The position numbers and the translations under genes are program-made. A model generated the notes under the pieces. It did not search any database and had not been told where the DNA came from. It saw only the letters and a list, made by a program, of their open reading frames with translations. A stretch of 64,000 bases of DNA, taken from NCBI GenBank assembly GCA_905221605.1, contig CAJNDS010002124.1:722921-786920 (forward strand), written 5' to 3'. This DNA is from Symbiodinium natans (taxonomy: Eukaryota; Sar; Dinophyceae; Suessiales; Symbiodiniaceae). Positions 51,160 through 60,404 of this stretch are shown here, piece after piece (within the stretch, counting starts at the first letter, position 1; each line of letters begins with the position of its first letter).

Positions 51160-51283
51160 AGCATCACTTCGGACCCCGGGGAATTGAATTTGAGCAGTTT
51201 CCGCAGGATCCATATTGCCGCAGAAGTTTCCTGACCTTCTACTTGAGAAGGCTCAGCGGACCAACCGAGTGGGTGTGAAGTAG
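51160..51283 (+). CDS. Candidate exon(s), hypothetical protein
   Basis: Upstream part SITSDPGELNLSSFR. After gcagtttccgcag (51,206) the best frame is SILPQKFPDLLLEKAQRTNR, VGVK with TAG at 51,281 or a donor aa|gtagca. The minus-strand frame (51,144-51,353) is weaker. Confidence 0.45.
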
Positions 51284-51338
51284 CAGCTTCAACCCCAAGC
51301 CCTGAGCCCTCAACCTTACACCCTACTTTTACCCTAGA

Positions 51339-51444
51339 AGTTGGGATGTTCACCCTTATACTAACAGTCCTTATAGGGACTCGAATAGGGGGTACTAGAA
51401 TCCCTTTTCAAGGAGTGTTATAGAATAGGGGGAACATCCCAACC
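51339..51444. mobile_element. Family D stem-loop element, copy 2
   Basis: ttgggatgttcacccttata ... tagggggaacatcccaa form perfect-to-near inverted ends. The cttatactaacagtcctta segment matches copy 1. Confidence 0.62.
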
Positions 51445-51474
51445 TTGTAAGCATATCACTGCCGGTAGTGCCCT

Positions 51475-51564
51475 ATTCCCTTTTTGGGGGTTTTAGGTTC
51501 CCTTATAAACCCCTTTGAGCAAAAAAGGGCACCCTTTTTCATCCTAGGTTACTGGGCAACCTAG
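51475..51564 (+). mobile_element. Family C element, well preserved
   Basis: ccctattccctttttgggggttttaggttcccttataaacccc, agcaaaaaagggcacccttttt, cctaggttactgggcaacctag. The next coding block begins right after its final TAG. Confidence 0.6.
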
Positions 51565-51622
51565 TCAACAACGTCCTTACGCCAGAGAAGACCTGAAACT
51601 TGCCAAACAACTGACACGCTGA
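51565..51622 (+). CDS. Candidate terminal exon directly after family C
   Basis: acctag|T, then QQRPYAREDLKLAKQLTR and TGA. The acceptor-like TAG is the end of the element, as expected if family C copies lie in introns. Confidence 0.45.
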
Positions 51623-52032
51623 GTTGTTGACCCTGAACCCGGAACCCCAAATCCTGAACCCTAAGCCCTAAGCCCCCAGAACGACCCACGGAGAGCTGCT
51701 TTGGTCTCAAAGAGTGCGGGTTTTAGAGCTTTGGGGGCTGAATAGGCTACATCCAATTAGAGTTTGGGCTTTTAAGTTTCGGGACTTTGGGCTGCAAGTT
51801 TAGCCACTACCGAAATAAGGGACCCTTAACATAGACCCCGAGAACCCGCATGTGAGTAGTATGGCCTTTGGGCCTGAGGGTACAGGCTAAGGGTCTAGGC
51901 AGTTCTACCTTTGGCAGGACCTTCTAAGGGGTAGGGCTTAGGGCCTAGGCCTTCGGGTGCAGGGCTTAGGGTTTACGGTAAACGGTGTAGGGTTAGGCTT
52001 AGGGCGTAGGGTTCAGGGTTCAGGGTCTACGG

Positions 52033-52225
52033 TTTACAACTCATCATCTTCACAACCCCAAAGCCCTCCCTCGATTCTTGGTAGGCTGTCCGAAACTGCT
52101 TTCCACGTGCGCAAAACGCATGTTCACGCCACCGGCAGCGATCAGCTGCGACTCCATAAAGGGTCCCAGCGGCTGTCTGCGGTGAATGCCCGTGCAGTGC
52201 ATGTTCCAGCCTCCATCTCGAAGTG
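52033..52225 (+). CDS. Candidate exon, about 64 codons
   Basis: Reads YNSSSSQPQSPPSILGRLSE, TAFHVRKTHVHATGSDQLRL, HKGSQRLSAVNARAVHVPAS, ISKW. Upstream codons of the same frame come from repeats. A minus-strand frame (52,027-52,236) competes. His/Ser-rich. Confidence 0.48.
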
Positions 52226-52318
52226 GGGTTTGGCATTAGAGGGCTTAGGGTTTAGGGCCAAAGTTTAGGGTTTAGGGTTTAGGGTTTTGGGTTTAGGGTT
52301 TAGGAATGTACCCCAAAG

Positions 52319-52440
52319 CCCGCACACCTGCTTTCGAAGTCATAGTCTTTCATGATCAGTTGTACAAGTTCTTTTCGAGACTCGGGTTGCAACACGGAAC
52401 CAGAGCACAACAGCTATCCTTCCGACTCAAAATCACATGA
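52319..52440 (+). CDS. Candidate terminal exon, 40 codons
   Basis: After accccaaag reads ARTPAFEVIVFHDQLYKFFS, RLGLQHGTRAQQLSFRLKIT and TGA in unique sequence. Clear alpha/beta composition. Not recognised. Confidence 0.55.
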
Positions 52441-52506
52441 CCCTATACTCAAAACCCTAAACCCTAAACCCTAGACCCTAAACCCTAAACCCTAAATAGG
52501 GTCTGA

Positions 52507-52614
52507 TCTCTGGCCCACTGTAGAGGCCCTCTGATCGAGTATAGACGGCTCGCGCAACACCCAACCCTAGAACACTCGGCCTCCTCCACCCTCCGCCCAC
52601 GAGGCGAACGCTGA
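52507..52614 (+). CDS. Candidate terminal exon, 35 codons
   Basis: Reads SLAHCRGPLIEYRRLAQHPT, LEHSASSTLRPRGER and TGA. The acceptor ctggcccactgtag (52,522) would start it at GPLIEYRR. Confidence 0.5.
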   Translation, partial: SLAHCRGPLIEYRRLAQHPTLEHSASSTLRPRGER

Positions 52615-52680
52615 ACCTTTGGGTTTGGGGTTTATAGGCCTTAGGGTTTAGGGTTTAGGGTTTAGAGTTTAGGGTTTAGG

Positions 52681-52970
52681 ACCCAAGTCTTTCGACATGC
52701 CGAGCATAGAAGGACAGATAGTGATAGGGTCTGGGTTCTTGAGGCTCGATACCTTATGGGTCAGGGCGCGCGGCTGAGACTTAATCTTAAGTCTTACCAC
52801 TTCTCTGGGTTTAAGAGGATTTACAGGGCCAACCTAGTAAGGCACCCAACATGGACAGTTTTGGTGTTCAGAGGGTGAAGGGGATCAAGGGGCGTATGGA
52901 CATAGACATATCCCTGAGAGAGGTGTCTCTGAGCCCAAGGGCTGTGTGTATGCAGTTGACTATTCAGAGT
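52681..52970 (+). CDS. Two exons joined in frame across a 35-nt intron
   Basis: Exon 1 (52,681-52,836) reads TQVFRHAEHRRTDSDRVWVL, EARYLMGQGARLRLNLKSYH, FSGFKRIYRANL and ends at ccta|gtaagg in phase 0. The intron at 52,837-52,871 ends gttttggtgttcag. Exon 2 (52,872-52,970) continues RVKGIKGRMDIDISLREVSL, SPRAVCMQLTIQS. Together 85 codons, the best-supported gene fragment here apart from the Cys-motif exons. Family not recognised. Confidence 0.62.
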
Positions 52971-53051
52971 TTTAGGGTTTAGGACTTGGGTTTAGGGTTT
53001 AGGGATTAGGGTTCAGGATTTAGTTTGTAACATTCAGAGTGTAAAGTGCAG

Positions 53052-53194
53052 CCTACACCAATCCAGACAGTCGTTGGCGCCGGCATCCGACGCACAGTGA
53101 ACCTCGGTGCAACCACGTAGCTCGCTTCATGATGATGGGCATGTCACGTGCGAGACGGTCTGAAGTAGCATCACGCCCCAGTTCTCTGTCTTGA
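53052..53194 (+). CDS. Candidate terminal exon, 47 codons
   Basis: gtgtaaagtgcag precedes YTNPDSRWRRHPTHSEPRCN, HVARFMMMGMSRARRSEVAS, RPSSLS and TGA in unique sequence. Another frame (PTPIQTVVGAGIRRTVNLGA) is open for 23 codons. Confidence 0.5.
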
Positions 53195-53349
53195 GGCTTA
53201 ATATAGGCGTCGGAATAACTTCTAATGGTTTTCCCTTAGGGTCCCGTTACATTTATACTATAATCACCCCCCCTCCCCCCCAAACAAAAAAAAAATATAT
53301 ATATTCTAATTATTCATGTCCCTATACTAGCTGTCCCTGTGCTACCCTA

Positions 53350-53374
53350 AGCCCTAACCCCTCCCCCCCCCCCC

Positions 53375-53409
<35 letters not shown>

Positions 53410-53419
53410 CTCCCCCCCC

Positions 53420-53460
<41 letters not shown>
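53350..53460 (+). repeat. C-rich tract, about 100 bp
   Basis: Nearly pure C with rare a, g and t. The Pro-rich frame through it is an artefact joined to a real-looking block at 53,490. Confidence 0.95.
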
Positions 53461-53489
53461 CAAAAAAAACTTCTAAATATTCGTTTTAG

Positions 53490-53628
53490 AGTTGCTGTCC
53501 TGTCGTGTTATCAGACTGTAGAGCATGTGGTACATGCCTGGGATCGCATCGTACAGGATCCCTTGCAACAGCGGCCAAAATGGACCCTCATCAGCACGTC
53601 ATCCTCTGAACCTTCAACTAGGACCTAG
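53490..53628 (+). CDS. Candidate terminal exon, 46 codons
   Basis: atattcgttttag precedes VAVLSCYQTVEHVVHAWDRI, VQDPLQQRPKWTLISTSSSE, PSTRT and TAG. Good globular composition. Confidence 0.52.
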
Positions 53629-53635
53629 AGTAAGC

Positions 53636-53750
53636 CCTCATTTCCTTTTTTGGTGTTTGGGTTCCCTGGCAACCTCATTTCCTTTTTTGGTGTTTGGGTT
53701 CCCTTGCAACCTCATTTCCTTTTTTTAGGGTTTGGGTTCCCTTTCAACCT
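53636..53750 (+). repeat. Tandem triplication, 37-bp unit, family C-like
   Basis: Three copies of ctcatttccttttttggtgt + ttgggttcccttgcaac. Resembles the left part of family C amplified in tandem. Confidence 0.85.
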
Positions 53751-53819
53751 TCAAGCCCAGCACGAGAAGCTGTTGTGGTCGGTTTGAGTTAGGGTTCTGG
53801 GTTTAGGGTTTCAGTGCAG

Positions 53820-53956
53820 TGCACAACAATGAACCCGAAGCCCTGACCTTTAGCTTTTCAACCGCTCCGGCACCCCGAAGCGCTCTGATTCTTAGGAATC
53901 CCGGTTCCAAAACTGAATCCCCAAGCCCTGCATGCAGTGTTAGATTCAAACCTTAA
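53820..53956 (+). CDS. Candidate terminal exon, 46 codons
   Basis: ggtttcagtgcag precedes VHNNEPEALTFSFSTAPAPR, SALILRNPGSKTESPSPACS, VRFKP and TAA in unique sequence. Confidence 0.52.
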
Positions 53957-54185
53957 GCCGCAAAACTGCACACATCGGCCCTAGGCTCGTCCCCAAGCCC
54001 TAAACCCCTATCCTGCAAGTCCCCTGAGCCTCTGACCGAAACTTAAAGTCTCCTGCCCCTACCCCAGCTGGGGATTAGGGTTTAGGGTTTAGGGCTTTGG
54101 AGCTCTTGGGGCTCTTTGGGTCTCTCCAGCCCTGGTTCTCCAGGCTGAGGGTGCTCGTCACTGAACCCAATGATTTTCCCAGGCA

Positions 54186-54299
54186 GTGGTGTAGTACTTA
54201 TAAACCTACTTATAAGTGTACTTATAGGCCCCCTAAGTCCCCTAAGTAGGTTATAAGTAGGCTTATAACTGTGGCTATAAGTGCCCATGAACCTCCAAG
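54186..54299 (+). mobile_element. Family B element, copy 2
   Basis: Right end ataagtgcccatgaacctccaag is identical to copy 1. The left inverted end is replaced by ggcagtggtgta. A coding-like block (54,143-54,189, LRVLVTEPNDFPRQWC) abuts it. Confidence 0.6.
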
Positions 54300-54309
54300 T
54301 AGACCCTTG

Positions 54310-54715
54310 GTACATCACATTTTGTTATTTTGTCAGTATCATCATTTGTGTTGTTATCGTTGTCCTTCTTATCGTTTTGATCGTTATTATCATTATAGTT
54401 ATCGTGTTCTTCTTCTGTTTCTTCACATATATATATATAACCAAAACAACAATAATAACAGTAAGATATTAATTCTAAGAAGAAGAATACAACTAATAAT
54501 CATAATAATAAAATTGAAATCATATTGAGAAGAGGAAGAAGAAGAATGATACTTCTTGATATTATTAAGACTACTACAAACAATGCAAATACTACAAATA
54601 CTGCAAACAAACATAAGAATACTAAACATGAAGAAGAATAAATAAAGATATACATACATATATGTGTGTGTATCTATATACACATATACATGTATATATG
54701 TGAACATTTTATAAG
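54310..54715. repeat. AT-rich low-complexity stretch
   Basis: Imperfect aat, aag, tat and gt repeats, similar in style to 1361-1690. Open frames here are Ile/Tyr/Asn-biased and not accepted. Confidence 0.8.
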
Positions 54716-54810
54716 ATCTGTTTATCGGAATTGGGGACCTAGGCTCTCAACCCCAAATATTTAGGAGCATGTTTCAGCGGGTTTTTGGTAAAGGGCCATC
54801 CCAGGAGCAG

Positions 54811-54860
54811 TCAAAGCCTACAACACAAAAGCCTTGTACCTAGCGCCTCGGGGCCTTGTG
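54811..54860 (+). CDS. Candidate exon, hypothetical protein
   Basis: atcccaggagcag, then KAYNTKALYLAPRGLV up to a TTTAGGG array. The frame is open upstream to about 54,793. Confidence 0.42.
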
Positions 54861-55035
54861 GGGTTTAGGGTTTAGGGTTTAGGGTTTAGTGTTAAGGGTT
54901 TAGGGCTTAAGGTTTAGGATTTTGGGTGGGGGGGAGAGGAGTTAATAGTTCGAGCCCGAGCTGGTTTCGGGTTTGAGGTTCAGCGTTGCGACCCTAAACC
55001 CTAAACCCTAAACCCTAAACCCTAAACCCTTAAAA

Positions 55036-55160
55036 ATGTGGCTAGGTTTCCCATGTTCCGCATCCGCATGGCCAGGTCTGTTCAGCACAGCTGTGAGCCA
55101 AGCCAGACGTTTCGCCCAAAGTCCCTACACCCCTACATGCTAAATTTCTTTGCACCTTGT
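55036..55160 (+). CDS. Candidate exon, about 42 codons
   Basis: Reads VARFPMFRIRMARSVQHSCE, PSQTFRPKSLHPYMLNFFAP, C before a degenerate array. Confidence 0.48.
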
Positions 55161-55222
55161 AAACCCTAAACTCTAAAACCCTCAACCCCAAAACCTACAC
55201 TCCGAACTCTAAGTCCTGCCAG

Positions 55223-55330
55223 ATTTAGCTTCGGCGCAGTTTTATGTCAGAGCCCGCTTGACGGCGTCAATGCCGTTTGTGAGTGCCGTTTGCGATGGGG
55301 AAGAAGAAGGCCACAATACGTCCTCTTTGT
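55223..55330 (+). CDS. Candidate exon, Cys/Arg-containing
   Basis: taagtcctgccag precedes FSFGAVLCQSPLDGVNAVCE, CRLRWGRRRPQYVLF. An alternative frame uses an ATG at 55,270. Confidence 0.45.
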
Positions 55331-55686
55331 TTTTTTTTTCACTTTTGGGGGCTTATAAGGGCTTAGGTCTTAGGGGTTTGGGTGTTTCGAGCGTAGCGCA
55401 TACTAGGAAGGATCCTGAACCGATCCGAACCCTGAAGCCGTAACCTCCTAAACCCTAAACCCTAAACCCTAAGCCCTAAACCCTAAACCCTAAACCCTAA
55501 ACCCTAAACCCTAAACCCTAAACCCTAAACCCTAAACCCACTCCTTAAGCCCGAACTCAGCAGTTGCAGAGGCCGCAGGCCCTACAAGAGCCCCGGCCCT
55601 AAACCCTTTTAGGGCTTAGGGCTTAGGGTTTAGGGTTTAGGGTTTAGGGTTTAGGGTTTAGGGTTTAGGGTTTAGGACCCTTACAG

Positions 55687-55990
55687 TCAGGCGCTCTCTG
55701 ACAAGGAGGTTACAGACCTCGTCCGCAGCAAGCTCGCCGCTGCTGGAGGCTCTTGCGGTTTAACAGGGTTTGGGTTCTGGGGGGTTTTGGGGGGTTTAGG
55801 TTGTTTGGGTTTAGGGGGTTTAAGGGGTTTAGTAGGGTTTAGAAGGGGGTTACAACGGGTTTATAGGGTTTATAGGGGGTTCAGGGGGGTTTTGAGGAAT
55901 TCAAGGGGCTTGAGGGGCGCGACAGGACTTGGGAGGTTTTTGCCGGATGCCAGCAAGAGCTTGAAGGAGCGGGCGGAGCAGATCGCCTGA
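55687..55990 (+). CDS. Two coding blocks flanking a TTTAGGG-derived segment, same frame
   Basis: Block 1 (55,687-55,757) follows acccttacag: QALSDKEVTDLVRSKLAAAG, GSC. Block 2 (55,940-55,990) ends PDASKSLKERAEQIA and TGA in unique sequence. The G-rich repeat between them is open in the same frame, so an unspliced reading is also possible. Helical, charged termini. Confidence 0.5.
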
Positions 55991-56146
55991 CGATTGGTGA
56001 AGATTCGCTTGTGGCGTGGCTGCGCCGACAGAACCCCTAACCCCTAAACCGTAAACCCTAAGCCCTAAGCCCTAACCCTAAGCCCTAAGCCCTAAGCCCT
56101 AAGCCCTAAGCCCTATAAGCCCTAAGCCCTAAGCAAAACCCTAAGC

Positions 56147-56333
56147 CATCAAGCACGTGATGAAGGCAGCTGTGGTCGGCGGCTTCAACATGGAGGAGGA
56201 TCAGAATGTGCCAACGGCTCGGGTGGTGAAGAAGTATCTTCAGGCAAAGACCGAAGGCCAACCGAAGACCATACAGCTCCCGACACCGTTTCCGTCGGTG
56301 CCGAGCCAGCTATCGGCGAGACGCCCACCCTAA
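56147..56333 (+). CDS. Candidate exon, 61 codons
   Basis: Reads IKHVMKAAVVGGFNMEEDQN, VPTARVVKKYLQAKTEGQPK, TIQLPTPFPSVPSQLSARRP, P and TAA. Codon pattern and charge balance are very protein-like. ATG at 56,160. I do not recognise the family. Confidence 0.58.
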
Positions 56334-56712
56334 ACCGCAAACCCTCAAGCTCCCTAAACTGCTTGCCTCAACCCTACTAACCCCCCAGCCCCCTAAACCG
56401 CAACCCGCAAAACCCTAACTCCTAACCCTAAACCCTATGCCTATGCCCTAAACTCCTAACCCTAAACCCTATACTCCACTCCCAGCCCTGAACCCTATAC
56501 CCCTAAGCCCTATAAACCCTGAACCCTAACCTCCCGCAATCTCCCAACCCTAAGCCCTAACCTCCCTAAACCCTAACCCCCAAACTCTAAACCCTAAACC
56601 CTAAACCCCAAACCCTAAACCCCAAACCCTAAACCCCAAACTCTAAAGCCCAAACCCCAAACCCTAAACCCTCAACCCTAAACCCTAAACTCCAAACCCT
56701 AAACCTTAAACC

Positions 56713-56812
56713 GAGAGAGCTCGGCTCAGGACGCCTCCAGCTGCGCGGCTTCAGCCTCGGCCCAGCGGCAGCCGCCCTCGCTGAGGCTGGCGCGCCGCTT
56801 CTTTCCCTATTC
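56713..56812 (+). CDS. Candidate exon, Ala/Ser-rich
   Basis: Reads ESSAQDASSCAASASAQRQP, PSLRLARRFFPYS before a CCCTAAA block. GC-rich low complexity. Confidence 0.42.
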
Positions 56813-57029
56813 CCTAAACCCTAAACCCTAAACCCTTAATTTACCCTATGGGAGGTCTGGTTTAGGGCTGACTGAAGCATCGCCGAGCCGCTAGGCCCAC
56901 CTTTGGTTTCGGGGTTGTTTGGGTTTAGGGTTTGGGGATTGGGTTTTGGTTTATGGTCTAGGGTCTGGGTTCGAATTTGGGGTTTTGGGAAGTTCCGGTT
57001 TTTCGGGTTCACTTCTGCCGGCTAAACAG

Positions 57030-57168
57030 TTTTGGCCGCCCTGGCTTCTTCGAATTCATGCTTCACGTACAGGCAGATGGCCCATGGTGGGTGGAGTTTG
57101 CGGTTGAGGGCTTTCGGTTCTTCGGGTTTTTGGGAGTGGACAAAGTGCACACGGGCAGCCGCCAATGA
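57030..57168 (+). CDS. Candidate terminal exon, 46 codons
   Basis: tgccggctaaacag precedes FGRPGFFEFMLHVQADGPWW, VEFAVEGFRFFGFLGVDKVH, TGSRQ and TGA in unique sequence. Aromatic-rich. The 110-codon minus-strand frame at 57,063-57,395 overlaps and is treated as a shadow. Confidence 0.52.
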
Positions 57169-57225
57169 CCGCAACAAGCGCTCCCGCGCATTGTAGCAAT
57201 GCAGGTTCTAAACCCTACCTTAAGA

Positions 57226-57387
57226 CACCAGCGTAGTTTACCCGACCTACACTGCAGGTATCGGCTGTGAAGGTAAGCCAGAAGCACGAGAGCTTTGCCA
57301 TGTAACAGTTTCACTACTGGATCAGCTTCTCTGCATTCCCCCTCTATAACGACCCAAAAAGGAACTACATTAGGAGTCTTCAGGGTA
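57226..57387. mobile_element. Family I-related element
   Basis: Left taccttaagacaccagcgtagttta and right acccaaaaaggaactacattaggagtct match the inverted ends of 42,066-42,167. The interior differs and includes a perfect-looking donor (gaag|gtaagc). Confidence 0.42.
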
Positions 57388-57565
57388 GATCTCAATCCCC
57401 AAACCCTAAACCCCCAAACCCTGAACCCAAGCCCCTAAATCCTAAACCCCAACCCTAAACCCTCAACCTTGAACCCTAAACCCGAAACCCTAAACCCTAA
57501 ACTCTAGCCCTGAACCCTAAACTCTAAACCCCAAACCCTAAACTGCTGCCTCGAGCTTCCCACAG

Positions 57566-57645
57566 GCCATTCGTCAGGGCCCCGCTCTGCAAGCAGCACC
57601 TTGGACCGCATGAGGCATCTTGGAGAACAAGAGGCTGCCTTTTAG
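57566..57645 (+). CDS. Candidate terminal exon
   Basis: gagcttcccacag precedes HSSGPRSASSTLDRMRHLGE, QEAAF and TAG. A second frame (FVRAPLCKQHLGPHEASWRT) is also open. Confidence 0.48.
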
Positions 57646-57710
57646 GGCTAGGGTTTAGGGTTTAGGGTTTAGGGCTAGGGTTTAGGGCTAGGGTTTAGGG
57701 TTTGTCCTAG

Positions 57711-57862
57711 GGTAGTTTCATGGGCCCCCAATATCGTCCCTTACCTCCTTTAAGAGTTCGGAAGTATGAGGCTTTAAGTTGTAATTACAGGGTATATGAT
57801 GGGTACATAAGGGATCCCCTTCTAAGGGCCCTTATTCAGGGACCATGTAACTACCCTGGGAG
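57711..57862 (+). mobile_element. Family E stem-loop element, copy 2
   Basis: agggtagtttcatgggcc against the complement of ggaccatgtaactaccct, 152 bp. Interior shares tcccttacctcctttaag and ggtatat with copy 1. Confidence 0.58.
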
Positions 57863-57899
57863 TTCAAGGTTTAGGGTCTAGGGTTGGTCCAGCAGGTCC

Positions 57900-58190
57900 T
57901 CCTTACCCACAGACCCTTAGGCTCCCAAAAACCCTTAAAACACACGGTGACGGCATTTCATATATCTACATATATATGTATATGTGGCACCAGGGAGGCC
58001 ATTGTTGTATAACCCCTGAGACCGCAAAGGGCCAGTAAGACCCACCCCCAAAGAAAACAACACATAACAGAAGCATTAGTTACCAGTTACGAGGTGAACG
58101 ATATAAATCGGCCTAAGCCACAACCTTCAAACGTATTGCCTCAACTTACCCTCAACCCTGTAAGCTCAGAAGTTCACCTAAGCTCTAAGC
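57900..58190. other. Unique stretch, no gene assigned
   Basis: About 290 bp with a short TA palindrome (catatatctacatatatatg) and no telomeric array. No convincing frame. Confidence 0.3.
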
Positions 58191-58214
58191 CCTAAATCCT
58201 AAACCCTAAACCCT

Positions 58215-58319
58215 GAGGTGAATGTCTCTGGCTGCGACCTGGGCGCCCCCGCGGTACGACTTCTCTGCGAGGCGGCCCTGAATCACCCCAGGGCCTCAGG
58301 GCTCACAGCTTCAGGGTAG
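58215..58319 (+). CDS. Candidate exon, 34 codons to TAG
   Basis: Reads EVNVSGCDLGAPAVRLLCEA, ALNHPRASGLTASG. Shares GCDL with 26,408. Helical second half. Confidence 0.48.
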   Translation, partial: EVNVSGCDLGAPAVRLLCEAALNHPRASGLTASG

Positions 58320-58483
58320 GGTTTGAGTCTGGGGTTTAGGGTTTAGGTTTTAGGGTTTAGGGTTTAGGGCGCCTTATTTTTGTTGGGGTGCAGGGTTCAG
58401 GGTCCCTAGGCCCCCCCAAACCCCACGCTGAGGCAAACCGCTGCCCTGCAGCCACCCGAAACCCCACACCTGAAGCGCATAAG

Positions 58484-58591
58484 CCTAAGGGTCCATGTAC
58501 CTAAATAGGGAATACATGGGCCTTAAAGTATCTCCTATTTAGGGACTTTAGGGCCCAAGTACATAATAATGAAGTACATGGACCCTTAGGG
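58484..58591 (+). mobile_element. Family A inverted-repeat element, copy 4
   Basis: 108 bp, ends cctaagggtccatgtacct / agtacatggacccttaggg. Same orientation as copies 1 and 2, reverse complement of copy 3. Confidence 0.72.
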
Positions 58592-58782
58592 TAAGCCTAG
58601 ACCTACCTTGGGGGCCACATGATCCCTAAAGAGTTGGGGTCATGTACCCTGGCATATGAACCATAAACTCTTTCACGGGTTTCGTTTGCTCCACCAGGTC
58701 ATGAAGCCTTCGCAAACCTAAAACCCAAACCCTACATCCTGCCGAAGTACACAATGCACCCTAATTGGCCCTGTCCTTGCAG

Positions 58783-58848
58783 CTTGTGCGAGGCTTTGCA
58801 ACAGGACGAGCTCCGTGAACTTCAGTGCCGTGGCGTGGAAGAGTTTCT
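58783..58848 (+). CDS. Candidate exon after strong acceptor
   Basis: ttggccctgtccttgcag precedes LCEALQQDELRELQCRGVEE, F. Charged helix. The frame continues only through repeats. Confidence 0.52.
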
Positions 58849-58942
58849 AGGGTTTAGGGTTCAGGGTTTTGGGTTTCGGGCTACAGGGTTCACAGGGTTT
58901 AGTTTAGGGTTGATTGTTTGGGGTTGGGGTTGGGGTTTTAGG

Positions 58943-59012
58943 TTTCTTGAAGACCAAAATGCCCGAAGAGGTGCGGGTTCATAGCTTGAAGGCTCAGGAA
59001 ATCAGCAAGTAG
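58943..59012 (+). CDS. Candidate terminal exon
   Basis: Reads FLKTKMPEEVRVHSLKAQEI, SK and TAG in unique sequence. A competing frame ends at 58,984 (LEDQNARRGAGS). Confidence 0.45.
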
Positions 59013-59196
59013 CTTGCAAGGAGCAGGGATTATAAGAACCCTGCGTTGAGATTTATCCTGTAGCCGTAACCTAACTAAATTTTACGTGTCGTAACAAAGT
59101 CATCCAAAAGGCAGTTGAGGGTTTAGGTTTGCGGTTTAGGGTTTAGGGTTTAGGTTTTAAGATTCAGGGTTGAGGTTGCAGGTTTTCGGGGTTTGG

Positions 59197-59272
59197 GGCT
59201 GGCTGGAGGTCAGCCTGGTTGACGCAAGCCCTGAAGGTTCTCCATACTTCCCAATGAGACGGCCATGTAGTT
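59197..59272 (+). CDS. Candidate exon, hypothetical protein
   Basis: Reads GWLEVSLVDASPEGSPYFPM, RRPCSS. An acceptor-like gaggtcag lies inside. Confidence 0.45.
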
Positions 59273-59339
59273 CAGGGTTTAGGGTTTTAGGGGTTTAGGG
59301 TTTAGGGGTTGGAGTTTGGGGTTTCCTTGTTCCCCACAG

Positions 59340-59409
59340 CCGCTAAAGGCTAAGCAACAACGCCCTCGGTGTCGAGGGTGCGGAGGTGTTAGCCTGCCAC
59401 TCAGACTGG
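59340..59409 (+). CDS. Candidate exon with both borders, CRGCG motif
   Basis: tttccttgttccccacag|CCGCTA...AGACTGG|gtatag. Frame PLKAKQQRPRCRGCGGVSLP, LRL. Best acceptor in the window. CRGCGG resembles half of a zinc ribbon but is too short to assign. Confidence 0.55.
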
Positions 59410-59491
59410 GTATAGGGTTTAGGGTTTAGGGTTTCGGGTTTAGGGTTTCGGGTTTAGGGTTTAGGGTAGTGTTTAGGGTTTAGGGTTTTGT

Positions 59492-59565
59492 CGTTGTCGA
59501 TTTTCCAAGGAGGTGTGATCACTCGCTCTGAGCCCAGAACTGCTTTGAGGCCTGAACCCTAAATT
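59492..59565 (+). CDS. Candidate exon, hypothetical protein
   Basis: Reads SLSIFQGGVITRSEPRTALR, PEP. Ends in array-like sequence. Confidence 0.38.
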
Positions 59566-59900
59566 TTCGTATTCGCACATACATTCCCCGAGAATACACC
59601 TTTTGCTGTGACGTTCGTCAGGAATGCATTCAAATAGAGCATACACACGCAAAAGTTTATAGGAGTATCAGAGCATAAAAATGTCAACATATCAGTGCAT
59701 AAATATATACATATGCAAATACACACATGCATATCAATATATGTAAGCATCCGAATATGGGAACGGTATGTTCCTTGACAAGAATTTTTGATGTGATAGA
59801 GATTCGAGGACATAACGTGTGTGTATGCTTTGTTTTTTGTTGGCTGTTATTGGATTCTGCTGGTTTTGGGGGGGCATTGCACATTCATGTTGTCTTCCTT
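59566..59900. other. Unique AT-rich stretch without telomeric motif
   Basis: About 330 bp. Frames on both strands (59,559-59,884 minus, 59,727-59,975 plus) are AT-driven and of low quality. Could be intergenic or a long intron. Confidence 0.35.
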
Positions 59901-59943
59901 CAGGCTCATAGAGGCCCCGGAGCCTTACATTATCAAGCCTTGA

Positions 59944-60108
59944 GGCACATCCTTAGACGAGCCTCAAGAAAATGATCGCCCGCAACATCTTCCAGCCCTC
60001 GCCCGCTCAAAACCTCCCCCCTCAAAACCAGAACGTATTGTCAAACCTGTAACGACACGAAAGCCCCTGGACGCCAAGCTGCCTCAACCCCAAACCTACA
60101 CGCCGTGA
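59944..60108 (+). CDS. Candidate terminal exon, 54 codons, Pro-rich
   Basis: Reads GTSLDEPQENDRPQHLPALA, RSKPPPSKPERIVKPVTTRK, PLDAKLPQPQTYTP and TGA. Probably a disordered C-terminal tail. Two shorter frames overlap. Confidence 0.45.
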   Translation, partial: GTSLDEPQENDRPQHLPALARSKPPPSKPERIVKPVTTRKPLDAKLPQPQTYTP

Positions 60109-60169
60109 ACCCTACAAGCCCTAGCGCCTCAACCCTAGCTCCCCCCTAACCCTAAACCCTATGCCCAAA

Positions 60170-60390
60170 ACCTTGTAAACCTTATAAACCTTATAAACCC
60201 TATAAACCCTGTAAACCCTATAAACCCTATAACCCCCATAAACCCTATAAACCCTATAAAACCTCAACCCTATAAACCTTCTAAACCCTATAAACCCCAA
60301 AATCCTATAAACCCTGTAAGCCCTATAAACCCTATAAACCCTATAAACCCTATAAACCCTATAAACCCTGCAAACCCTGTAAACCCTAGA
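60170..60390 (-). repeat. CCCTATAAA nonamer array
   Basis: About 220 bp of 9-bp units with CCCTGTAAA and CCTTATAAA variants, a derivative of the telomeric motif with TA inserted. Confidence 0.9.
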
Positions 60391-60404
60391 CCAACAACTC
60401 CCAG

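Noticed and set aside
59899-59972. Frame HRGPGALHYQALRHILRRAS, reminiscent of ribosomal protein uL13
   Set aside because: Only about eight identities over 22 residues, it ends at a stop, and an overlapping frame is open for 54 codons.
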